A DNA stretch of 64,000 nucleotides, taken from the NCBI GenBank assembly GCA_023512255.1, contig JAILZY010000002.1, positions 47,062 through 111,061 of the forward strand, given 5' to 3'. The position numbers and the translations under genes were made by a program. Source of the DNA: a bacterium. GTDB taxonomy: Bacteria > SZUA-182 > DTGQ01. The notes under the pieces were generated by a model. The model was not told the origin of the DNA and made no database searches. It worked only from the letters and a program-made list of their open reading frames with translations. Shown here piece by piece: positions 20,701-28,767 of the stretch (position 1 is the stretch's first letter; each line of letters begins with the position of its first letter).

Positions 20701-22407
20701 CCGCTTGACCCCAAGGCCAAGCTCCATGAACCGAACCTCTCCACCCCGGCCAGCATCATATTCTACGGTTTCATTCTCGATGCACCAGATGATGACACAA
20801 GGGTGGTTTATATCTCTTTTAACCAGCCCCAGCCAGTGTTCTTTAGCTTGCGGCCAAAAAGCACTATCAAACGAAGTGTCATATCTACCTACATACGAGC
20901 CGTAGATGGCTGACTCAACAGTAGCCAGCATTCCCTCCTCATCGCACACATCCAGGGTCCAGGAGGGCGGCGGCTCGCTATGAAACCGAAGGTGATTGAT
21001 ATTGGCCTGCTTGAGGCGGCAAATCCGCTGCCTCAGCTCATCCTCAGTCAGCCTGTGGTCATAGATGATGGAGGCTGCCCTGAGATTGATTCTCTCACCA
21101 TTTAGGATAAAATACGGGCCATCAATTTTCCAATCCCGCAGCCCGTAGCGAACCTCCACCTCATCCATAACCTTTATAACCTTCTTGTTGCGACCCCGAT
21201 CATCTCCACTACCTTGGCCAAGGGTAACTTTCATCTGGTAGAGAAAGGGATGATCAGGATCCCAGAGTTTGGCTTTTTTAACCCTGGTCTCAAATACGGC
21301 CAGAAGATGCCCTGTGCCTACCCCCCCCTGCTCCTGCCCCCCCTGCTGCTCGACAGCAGCTTGGCCTATCTTGCGGTATGGGGCGGCAAGAGTCTCCTCT
21401 TTGGCTTTGGCTTGGGCTTGGGCTTTATTCAAAAGGCCAAGCTCCCTTACCCAAAAGGTCAAAATCAGGGGAGGCTTTACCCTAGTCGGATCATCGGCGG
21501 CCTTGTCCTTGGTCGAGCGCAGCTCACCCTCTGGCCAAGTTGTCTTTTTCTGCTCAGCGGCGATTTCGACTTCAACCCTGATCTTTCGCTGATCAAGCTC
21601 TGGCTTGATGCTCACCGCGGCAATATGGGTGTCAGCAATAGCCTCAAGATACACCTGGCCGCAGATCCCAGCCCGGCGGTGGCTGCCGCCAATCGGGGCA
21701 ATGATTGTGCCTGGCTCGGGGAATCCCGGATACTCCGGCACTGCATAATCACCTGCCGGAATGCCTTGTGTATCCTTCCTAAGATTAGCTCTGCTGTCGC
21801 CGCGGCCAGACGGTCCATCTTCTCCTTCTTGCTGCCCCTGATAGCTATGCAGCCTCGGCTCCTTCGGGCTGATAGCCGAGGTCCAATCCTGCACACCGAT
21901 CACTAGCTCGTTTTCTCCCGCTTGCAGAAGATGACCGCAGTGGAGGGAAAAGGGAAGATATCCGCCAAAATGCTCACCGGCCAGCCTGCCGTTCACATAA
22001 ACCCTGGCCAGATAGCGAACATCGGTGAAGGTCAGCCAAAGGGACATCCCCCTTCCTATGGCTGACAGGAGGGAACTCGACAGATGGAATTTTCTCCTGT
22101 ACCAGAGGCAGTGGTTTGGCTCACTAAGGGGCTGAATCATTGGCAGATTGACCTTTCTCCAGCCAAGTTTTGAGCATAGCAAGCCATAGTCTGAATAGTC
22201 AAGGCTTTTAGCTTCAGCCACTTCCCAATCCTGATTCAGCAGGATCCTTGAGCGGGCGGCGGCAGCGGCTAAGCCTTCCGATGAAGGCAGAAGAAGGGCA
22301 AGTGCCACCGCCAGGTAGAGGGTCGATAATAAAAAAGCCAAAGCCCCGTGCAGGCTTTGGCCTTTTGACAAATCAGACATTAGAGAATGTCTAGTAAACT
22401 CCTTCAC
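17737..22407 (-). CDS. Large secreted glycoside hydrolase family 2-like protein with C-terminal carbohydrate-binding-like domain
   Basis: Signal peptide; N-terminal GH2 sugar-binding fold ('YVNGRLAGEHFGGYLPFSLHCGHLLQAGENELVI'); 'NHPCVIIWCIENE' acid/base motif; C-terminal 'ILIQAENMSCRTPGQPLI...YLYVDWLRISD'. Confidence 0.85.
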   Translation of the reverse strand: MKEFTRHSLMSDLSKGQSLHGALAFLLSTLYLAVALALLLPSSEGLAAAAARSRILLNQDWEVAEAKSLDYSDYGLLCSKLGWRKVNLPMIQPLSEPNHCLWYRRKFHLSSSLLSAIGRGMSLWLTFTDVRYLARVYVNGRLAGEHFGGYLPFSLHCGHLLQAGENELVIGVQDWTSAISPKEPRLHSYQGQQEGEDGPSGRGDSRANLRKDTQGIPAGDYAVPEYPGFPEPGTIIAPIGGSHRRAGICGQVYLEAIADTHIAAVSIKPELDQRKIRVEVEIAAEQKKTTWPEGELRSTKDKAADDPTRVKPPLILTFWVRELGLLNKAQAQAKAKEETLAAPYRKIGQAAVEQQGGQEQGGVGTGHLLAVFETRVKKAKLWDPDHPFLYQMKVTLGQGSGDDRGRNKKVIKVMDEVEVRYGLRDWKIDGPYFILNGERINLRAASIIYDHRLTEDELRQRICRLKQANINHLRFHSEPPPSWTLDVCDEEGMLATVESAIYGSYVGRYDTSFDSAFWPQAKEHWLGLVKRDINHPCVIIWCIENETVEYDAGRGGEVRFMELGLGVKRLDPQRPIMYEGGMDCFGAGDIINLHYPHEFPFWNCLPNDAWWLEQAKPGRGDPQAALPFTEGEKAALAALATFAEPNRQSLRDQNSGCRKEEWPKRTWQDGEGILLDSLWRWQPNFRFCWKKDKPLYLGEELYLPSPTPDPYTILSGDEAYRQWKMGKDKGKGEVWRYYLEAYRQAEVSGVCPWVITGEEKEDNPLYRACQESFKPIVVLLKERNSRFWEGEEVWRTLTICNDERRDKSQGLSLDDLAPEGIRSRQPEDTFILDWWLAKPTADKEVPDDLSLRAKGENTLARSSGRASLAACGREVISLPCGHTKTVTIRFKIPPITQSGLKKQEWQLRVRLIKQGRIRDERAWQIWAYRQDVGRITDSLPQRVLIFLYDPDGQTAKVLTRAGVKYRPIARPADLDSLLSSQGQDIGNQLSGQGEKSTSQPEPPTLLSHRPESAASPKLGLLILGKNAFLSFEGRKITVALPSPWQELIDRFVSQGGVVVAFEQEFLPTWLPSQITVNTLHQATMAFPGRGSHSVLEGISAEELRFWGNDHVVSRYDLNLPERGDWRSLVDSGGSGGLIYSPLLEVRWQDGRMIFCQMLAVEKWDKEPAARMLFKNLLSYAAEKAGQKSRLQPKTANSTIMIGGLKGRVKPGEKIMVFDGQAANWEWLGQSQADILDFVKGGGRVLLREIDEQSIPWVQKILPLKVRKISWPDEMPIEVVAEEIKLPGMSAAAVREPEKLPVAGAISAGENLDEAREDDSIALYSRDLYWVEPHSEFRYERAGFDRGIADYAIEVEDSQKIDHRTDVRLLSWTRPHVLLKVNYGCGFFLIDQVKWPRELACGGFNAARGRRYASSILHYLGLTIQDEVSPLGEEILIQAENMSCRTPGQPLIRCRSHDYWTLCSNNFISERVHFGHSGEYTFTARAKCRRPDLPPLMVLTVDGLTAGMQIVSLILWESFRFTAWVEEGEHEVSLSLLNADDPYGERYLYVDWLRISD

Positions 22408-23818
22408 GTTTTAAGGTAACGAGCAGGGTTTTTAGGAGGATGTAGAGGTCGTACCAAACCGACCAGTTATCGATATATTTTAGGTCCAGCTTGACGATGT
22501 CATCAAAATTGGTGATCGTGTTTCGGCCGCTGATCTGCCACAGTCCGGTCAGCCCAGGCTTCATAGACAAGCGGCGCTTGTGCCAAAGGTCGTATTTTTC
22601 AACCTCATCCAGGGTAGGAGGCCGGGTGCCGATCAGCGACATCTCCCGCTTTAAGACATTGATAAACTGAGGCCACTCATCCAGGCTAAACTTTCTCAAA
22701 AACTTTCCCACTCGAGTGATGCGGGGGTCCTCGGCTATCTTAAACACTGCTCCCTGAAGCTGATTGCGGGCCAAAAGCTCTGCCTTGCGCTGCTCGGCAT
22801 CCTGATACATAGAGCGAAACTTGTATAGGGTGAAGATGCGGCCATTTTCCCCCATCCGCTTCTGTTTGAACAGCACTGGCCCGGGAGAGTCAAGCTTAAT
22901 GGCTATCCCGATGATCGGATAGAGAATAAGGAAAATCGCCCCCCCAATCACTCCTCCAACCAGATCGATCAGGTTCTTGATCATGAGATCAAAGGGGCTT
23001 AGCTTAATCGGCGAGTAGGTAATCAGCGGAATGCCATCAATAATGCCCAGGAAGGTGCTGGAAATCCTGATGGCTGGATTGGCTATGGCTACATGGGAAG
23101 CTATGCCCATAGCCTCAATATCTAGGATAATCTCTTTTAGATCAGTGAAGCTTTTGCGGCTGGTGCAGAAGATGACATTGTCTACCACCTCCCGCATCAG
23201 GATATCCCGCAAATCCACCAGACTGCCCAAAATCGGATACTTTCCGGCCAGGGGAAAGCGGCCCTCATCATCCTCATCATCCTCTCTGATCAGCCCATCC
23301 ACTCGAAGCCCCCAGTGGACATTCTGCTCAATACTTGAGATGATCCTGCAAGCCACATCGGACAGGCCAACAATCAGGGTTCGGCGGTAGTTGTAGCCCC
23401 GATCCCGCAGCTCGCTCAGCCTTTGTTTGATGACCAACCTAAACAGGGACTGCAAGCTGACCGAGATCAGGATAAAGCCCACCATGATCAGCCGGCTAAA
23501 GTGCGAAATCCGAAAAAGGTAGGCTATCAGGGTGATGAGCATGAAATTAATAACATGAGAAAAAAAGATCTTATTGGCACATTGCCAGAATGTCTTATAG
23601 CGAAAATCATAAATTCCCCAGACCGAAAAGATGTAGGGCACAGCCAAAGATGAAACCAGCAGTATCCAGATCAGATTTTGAAATTCAGGGCTATGCATCC
23701 CCTCTATCCCAAACAAGGCAGAGCGCAAACTGATCGACACACAATAGGCAAACACTAAGATCATGACATCAACCAGCATGATCGCCCGCTTGATCCCATA
23801 CGAATAGTGCTTGAGCAT
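22391..23818 (-). CDS. Undecaprenyl-phosphate sugar phosphotransferase (polyprenyl glycosylphosphotransferase, WbaP/WcaJ-like)
   Basis: TM N-terminus; 'KLDSPGPVLFKQKRMGENGRIFTLYKFRSMYQDAE', 'SLDEWPQFINVLKREMSLIGTRPPTLDEVEKY', 'KPGLTGLWQISGRN'. Confidence 0.96.
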   Translation of the reverse strand: MLKHYSYGIKRAIMLVDVMILVFAYCVSISLRSALFGIEGMHSPEFQNLIWILLVSSLAVPYIFSVWGIYDFRYKTFWQCANKIFFSHVINFMLITLIAYLFRISHFSRLIMVGFILISVSLQSLFRLVIKQRLSELRDRGYNYRRTLIVGLSDVACRIISSIEQNVHWGLRVDGLIREDDEDDEGRFPLAGKYPILGSLVDLRDILMREVVDNVIFCTSRKSFTDLKEIILDIEAMGIASHVAIANPAIRISSTFLGIIDGIPLITYSPIKLSPFDLMIKNLIDLVGGVIGGAIFLILYPIIGIAIKLDSPGPVLFKQKRMGENGRIFTLYKFRSMYQDAEQRKAELLARNQLQGAVFKIAEDPRITRVGKFLRKFSLDEWPQFINVLKREMSLIGTRPPTLDEVEKYDLWHKRRLSMKPGLTGLWQISGRNTITNFDDIVKLDLKYIDNWSVWYDLYILLKTLLVTLKREGVY

Positions 23819-24198
23819 TCCTACTTATACCCCCCTAAACCTTTTTGCCCTCGCGCTGATGGCGGATAAGGATTTTATCCTGATTTTCAGGATTTTGATC
23901 TCCTTGGTTCAGATACCTGGCCATGATGGAGTGGACTTTGAGATGAAAAACCAGAAAAGCCACATCTTAGCAGAAGATTTAAAATACCCTCTTATCTTTT
24001 TTTCGGTACACAGGGACGTTTTCTTCAAAGTTTCTTACGCGGATAGATTACAAATCGCTCTTAGCTAATTGCAATTAGTCTTAGCTAGAAGGTCCTTCAT
24101 CCCCTTAGCCTTAACTATCTCGCCTACCTTATCTTATATCTTTATCCTACCCTACCTTATTTATCCTACTCTAACTTATCCGCCCCCGGCGCCACAGT

Positions 24199-25365
24199 CT
24201 AGTCATTCCTTGGGCCTAGCCATTCCTTGATAATCTCAGCAATCCGCTCACTTGCCCGGCCATCCCACAGCGGAGGAATTGACCCCTTTTTCCCTGCTCC
24301 GGCGAGAATCCGCTCCACTTCCTCCCGAAGCCGCATCATGTCCTGGCCTACCAGGACATTAGTGCCCAGGGTAACCGTAACTGGCCGCTCGGTATTTTCC
24401 CGCACCGTCAGGCAAGGAATGCCCAAAAAAGTAGTCTCCTCCTGGATTCCTCCTGAGTCGGTAATCACAAGCCTTGCCCGACGCTGCAAGGCAAGAAACT
24501 GCAAGTATCCGACCGGATCAATCAGCTTGAGCCGAGCGCCATCAAAATCAAGATCGAGCCTCAAGCCCGAAAGCCGCTGCCGAGTGCGAGGATGAATGGG
24601 CAGAATAACCGGCAGCATCGCGCTAATCTCATTAAGAGTGGTGATAATTTCCCTCAGCATCTCAGGATCGTCCACATTTGAGGGCCGGTGCAAGGTAACC
24701 AGCGCATAGGGGCCGCTGACAAGCTCGAAGGGCAGCCTCCCCCCGACAGAAAAAGATGGCTGGCTTTGGGCTTGTCCATCTCCTTCGATCAACTCTCTCA
24801 AGGTCTCATCGCCTGCCTTGGGCAAAAGGCGCACCAGGGTATCGATCATCACATTACCCACCAGGTAAACCTTATTCTTATCAATACCTTCGCGCTCCAG
24901 GTTTTGATTCCCGTCAATTGAGGGGGTAAAGAGCAGATCAGCCACCTGGTCGGTGAGCAGCCGGTTGATCTCCTCCGGCATAGTGCGGTCAAACGAGCGA
25001 AGCCCAGCCTCAACATGCCCTACGGGAATGCCGATCTTGGTGCAGACTAAGGCCGCGGCCACTGTAGAGTTGACATCCCCATAAACCAGAACAAGATCAG
25101 GCTTTTGCTCAAGCACTACCGGCTCAAGGCGACTCAAGATCTGGGCTGTCTGCTGGGCATGAGAGCCTGAGCCAACCTCCAGATTGAAATCAGGCTCTGG
25201 TATCCCAAGCTGCTGGAAGAAAATCTCTGACATATTGGCATCATAGTGCTGGCCGGTATGAACCAGCGTCTGCCGAAACCCCTGCTGCCGCTCTAGGGCC
25301 GCTAGTACCGGCGCCGCTTTCATGAAATTTGGCCGTGCACCCACCACATGAAGAATATGATTCAT
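24199..25365 (-). CDS. wecB: UDP-N-acetylglucosamine 2-epimerase (non-hydrolysing)
   Basis: 'VVGARPNFMKAAPVLAAL', 'TGQHYDANMSEIFF', 'HVEAGLRSFDRTMPEEINRLLTDQVADLLFTPS', 'TDSGGIQEETTFLGIPCLTVRENTERP'. Confidence 0.95.
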   Translation of the reverse strand: MNHILHVVGARPNFMKAAPVLAALERQQGFRQTLVHTGQHYDANMSEIFFQQLGIPEPDFNLEVGSGSHAQQTAQILSRLEPVVLEQKPDLVLVYGDVNSTVAAALVCTKIGIPVGHVEAGLRSFDRTMPEEINRLLTDQVADLLFTPSIDGNQNLEREGIDKNKVYLVGNVMIDTLVRLLPKAGDETLRELIEGDGQAQSQPSFSVGGRLPFELVSGPYALVTLHRPSNVDDPEMLREIITTLNEISAMLPVILPIHPRTRQRLSGLRLDLDFDGARLKLIDPVGYLQFLALQRRARLVITDSGGIQEETTFLGIPCLTVRENTERPVTVTLGTNVLVGQDMMRLREEVERILAGAGKKGSIPPLWDGRASERIAEIIKEWLGPRND

Positions 25366-25566
25366 TGCTCAATCTCTCTCGGTTTGCTGTTTTCGGGGAT
25401 TTTGTGGGATTGAGTGAACTTATTAGCTGACCTTTCACCGAAAATGAGCATGGGCGATCGCTAATAATACATGAGCGATAACTAATAATAACTGAAATGA
25501 ACTGCTAAAAAACTGAACCTGACTGTTAAAAAGCCAAAATGAAGTGAAATTACCTCACAAAATGAA

Positions 25567-25671
25567 CTATGCTTTTGCACTTTTTCTCCAAGGCCTTGAT
25601 TTTAATGGATTGGCTATTAGAGATAATTTTCAAGGATTTCAAGGCGTTAAGAAATTTCTGCAAAAGTGTAG
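25567..25671. repeat. 105-bp dispersed element, copy A, imperfect inverted ends
   Basis: 102/105 identical to 26822-26926; ends CTATGCTTTTGCA / TGCAAAAGTGTAG. Confidence 0.93.
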
Positions 25672-25685
25672 AAAATGAATTGAAA

Positions 25686-26798
25686 TTACCTCGAGTTCCT
25701 ATTAACCACTCGCTGGTAAACCTCTATGGTTTGCTCAGCTATTTTATCCCAGTTGTATTTTTCCTCTATTTGTCGCCTCATTTTTTGTTTTTCCTCATCC
25801 GGCAATTCCTTATCCAGAAAAAACTCCATCTTTGCCCGCAAATCATCAATATCTCCACATCTAAAATATCTGCGGCTATCGAGCCCTATTTCCCTATGAG
25901 CCGCAATATCCGATACCAGGACAGAAAGACCGTAGCTCATAGCCTCAAGCAGAGCAAGGGGCAGCCCCTCATTATGGGAAGGAAGGACAAATAAGCGAGC
26001 GTGGGAATAAACCTGATCTAAAGGATCACCAGTGATATAGCCGGTCAAAATTATCCGCTTATCAGTTTGGGCCATCTGGCGTAAGTTTTTGCTGTAATTG
26101 GTTTCATGATCAGCATCTCCTGCAATTAATAACTTATAGTTACAGCTCATAGCCTTAAAAGCTTTTATTAAATCATCTAACCCTTTTTCAGGCACAAACC
26201 GGGCTACGGCCAGAATATACTGATTAGGCTTAACTCCTATCTTAAGGAGATAATCTATATTAGTAGTAAGTTTTGGTGCATGTACGCCATTGGGAATATA
26301 AACTTTATTCCTCTTATTAATTCGTTCTGCCTGAACTTTTGAAACAAAAATTATCTGATCAGCCCATCGAATTACAAAAAGTTCACCAATCTTTAAAATT
26401 TTACAAGCAATCCATCCCCATTTACTGTGTTCATAATTAGGGCTATGATAAGTAACCACTGTTGGAAGCCGACCGAGTTTCAGAAGCGGCAGCACCAAAC
26501 TTGGACCTATATTATGAATATGGACAATATCAGGCCGATCTATTAAACAAATTATAGCCGCCAAAAAACTATGAATTATGGCTTCAAAATTTTTATTCCG
26601 CAAGGTCCATAGGTCATGGAACTTGACTTTGTGAAAAAATTTAATTCTTCGCTGTTCTCTATTAAGGTAGGCAAGGCGGCGGAAAACCTTTACTTGTAGA
26701 CCTCTAGCAGCTATCAAAGGATAAAGTGATTCGCAATGTTTCTCAACTCCTCCCTGAATATTTGGGAAACCCCTTGTTCCAATTACGTTAACTACCAT
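25686..26798 (-). CDS. Glycosyltransferase family 4
   Basis: 'GTRGFPNIQGGVEKHCESLYPL', 'VARFVPEKGLDDLIKAF', 'LPSHNEGLPLALLEAMSYGLSVLVSDI'. Confidence 0.93.
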   Translation of the reverse strand: MVVNVIGTRGFPNIQGGVEKHCESLYPLIAARGLQVKVFRRLAYLNREQRRIKFFHKVKFHDLWTLRNKNFEAIIHSFLAAIICLIDRPDIVHIHNIGPSLVLPLLKLGRLPTVVTYHSPNYEHSKWGWIACKILKIGELFVIRWADQIIFVSKVQAERINKRNKVYIPNGVHAPKLTTNIDYLLKIGVKPNQYILAVARFVPEKGLDDLIKAFKAMSCNYKLLIAGDADHETNYSKNLRQMAQTDKRIILTGYITGDPLDQVYSHARLFVLPSHNEGLPLALLEAMSYGLSVLVSDIAAHREIGLDSRRYFRCGDIDDLRAKMEFFLDKELPDEEKQKMRRQIEEKYNWDKIAEQTIEVYQRVVNRNSR

Positions 26799-26821
26799 AA
26801 TTATCTCAAATTATCTTACTG

Positions 26822-26926
26822 CTATGCTTTTGCACTTTTTCTCCGAATCCTTGATTTTAATGGATTGGCTATTAGAGATAATTTTCAAGGATTTCAAGGC
26901 GTTAAGAAATTTCTGCAAAAGTGTAG
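26822..26926. repeat. 105-bp dispersed element, copy B
   Basis: 102/105 identical to copy A, same orientation. Confidence 0.93.
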
Positions 26927-26937
26927 TTACTGTTATC

Positions 26938-27972
26938 TCAATTAAAATCAGTAGGCAGGTTAAAAGCTAATTTTAGTTTATTCTTAACTACCCACATAAT
27001 AGGCTTCCAGGGTCTGCGGACCATATCGTGGCGATCAGTTACAATAAAACAGCAATTCTTTTGACAAGATTCGACCTTTTTCATTACCTCCTTAGCAACC
27101 TTAGAATTCATTATTTCTTCAAAAGAAGCTTCCTTCAGATTCCCTATAATCCATTCCTCATCTGAACCATTGCACGGAGTAACATTTCCCCACGGATCAA
27201 CAAAAAAGAAATCCTTCCCTGCCCCACAGGGTGGGCGGTAGCCATAAGTTTCGCCAGCTAATCTTTTCAGAATGCTTCTATTAAAGTAGGCACGGCCGTA
27301 GTCTTTCATTTTATTTTTTATTCCCCGCCGTGGAGACATAAGTAGTGATCTAATAAACTCTTTTTCCTTCTGGACAGCATTTTCCTTATTCTCATCTTTG
27401 TTGTCAAACTTATGAAAATACCACGAATTATGCATCACTGAGTTCCCTAGCTCTACTCCAAGGTAGGAACATAATTCATGAAGTTTGACTAAATCATCAA
27501 CATTCTTATCACATATAACTATAGAAAATCCAATATTCTTGCACTTGGTTTTTTTGAGCTCTAAAATGGTTCTTAAGGCGTGATCAAAACCATTTTCAAT
27601 TCCCCTCAGCTTGTCATTTAGTTTTGGCAACCCTTCGATACTTACCCTAATTAAAATATTTGGATATTTTTCAGCTAAAGATACAATTTTATCTGTAAAA
27701 TAACCATTCGTACTCAATTCCAATAGATATGATTTTGGATACAAGATCGCGAAAATATCATCGATATCTTCCCGAATAGTAGGCTCACCACCTGTAATAT
27801 TAATGCGCAATCCTGCTGGTAATTTCTCCAGATACTTTGGTTCTAATTCTTCACTAGCTTTTGTAGGGGACTTCCAAATATTACACATATGACATTTAGC
27901 ATTACATCTAAAAGTCGTAATAATGCTTCCCTGCACTATATTTTTCATTGTACTGCCCCTTATTAGTTTCAT
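26938..27972 (-). CDS. Radical SAM protein with SPASM/twitch-like C-terminal Cys region
   Basis: 'TTFRCNAKCHMCNIW' (CxxxCxxC), 'NITGGEPTIREDI', C-terminal 'CGAGKDFFFVDPWGNVTPCNG' and 'CQKNCC'; start probably internal MKNIVQGS. Confidence 0.9.
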   Translation of the reverse strand: MKLIRGSTMKNIVQGSIITTFRCNAKCHMCNIWKSPTKASEELEPKYLEKLPAGLRINITGGEPTIREDIDDIFAILYPKSYLLELSTNGYFTDKIVSLAEKYPNILIRVSIEGLPKLNDKLRGIENGFDHALRTILELKKTKCKNIGFSIVICDKNVDDLVKLHELCSYLGVELGNSVMHNSWYFHKFDNKDENKENAVQKEKEFIRSLLMSPRRGIKNKMKDYGRAYFNRSILKRLAGETYGYRPPCGAGKDFFFVDPWGNVTPCNGSDEEWIIGNLKEASFEEIMNSKVAKEVMKKVESCQKNCCFIVTDRHDMVRRPWKPIMWVVKNKLKLAFNLPTDFN

Positions 27973-28246
27973 TAGCTCGTGGTACTGATTTTCACTGCTA
28001 CCCTCAGGCTTCTATCAAATGAAGCGCATTAAAACCATATCCATTTTTTAACTCACGCTCATCCAGGTTGATCATCCTTTAAAATGTTTCTCTAAGCTCA
28101 ATAATGCAGGCTTCCATGGTATGTACTAGTACTCCTTTTGATAAGATCGCAAAAGATGGATCTGGCCAGCGGACAAATTGCGACAAATTCGTATATACCA
28201 GAATCCGTACAATAGACGACTACAGACAGCCCCCGGTAATTTATCG

Positions 28247-28456
28247 TCAGGAAATAGCTACCTCTCTCTCTTCTACCACGCTTGTAAAGGAATTAATCAC
28301 AAATTCTTTGGCATCTAAAATTTCTAAAAGCACTGGCTCACCATCCTTAGCAAAATGAAGAATAAACCGTCCCGATTCCTCGGCGTGATCAATCGGTTTA
28401 TCTGATAATTCTATCAGGAGAGCATCTATGTCCTTGCTATATCTTATCTTACTCAT
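28247..28456 (-). CDS. DUF2283-like small protein
   Basis: 'RYSKDIDALLIELSDKPIDHAEESGRFILHFAKDGEPVLLEILDAKEF'; overlaps upstream ORF by 8 bp. Confidence 0.8.
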   Translation of the reverse strand: MSKIRYSKDIDALLIELSDKPIDHAEESGRFILHFAKDGEPVLLEILDAKEFVINSFTSVVEEREVAIS

Positions 28457-28715
28457 ATCGTTCCTTCCTGCCAGGATACATAGTTACTACTAAAATTCGA
28501 TCCGGCTTATTCTCATAAACAACTCTCAAAACATGATCTTTATCTAATTCCTTTTGAACTACTAATCTTTCTTTATATCCTATATCGATTTTATCCGGCG
28601 AAGTTATCACCTTATTAATAAAATCCTCATCAATGGTAATACCATGTCTTCTCAATACTTCTATCTTTAATACTGCATGATTACTAAGCTCTATTTTCTT
28701 TTCGTTCATCATCAC
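28449..28715 (-). CDS. DUF4258-like small protein
   Basis: 'LSNHAVLKIEVLRRHGITIDEDFINKVITSPDKIDIG...LRVVYENKPDRILVVTMYPGRKERYE'. Confidence 0.8.
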   Translation of the reverse strand: MMMNEKKIELSNHAVLKIEVLRRHGITIDEDFINKVITSPDKIDIGYKERLVVQKELDKDHVLRVVYENKPDRILVVTMYPGRKERYE

Positions 28716-28767
28716 AAAAAAATGCCTTCATTCCCCAAAAAATTCCCAAAAATCAAGCCGCCAAAAA

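Noticed and set aside
20166-21906. Many plus- and minus-strand ORFs overlapping the GH2-like gene
   Set aside because: The 1556-aa frame shows clear protein motifs; the alternatives are GC-biased shadow ORFs
23873-23900. ATCCTGATTTTCAGGAT palindrome downstream of the wecB gene, upstream of the wbaP-like gene
   Set aside because: Resembles a common short intergenic palindrome; no U-tract and not enough to call an operator or terminator
25567-26926. 105-bp repeats as integron attC sites (imperfect palindromes at gene 3' ends)
   Set aside because: No matched RYYYAAC/GTTRRRY core pair at the two ends and no integrase in the window; only a weak GTTAAGA-like string on one side
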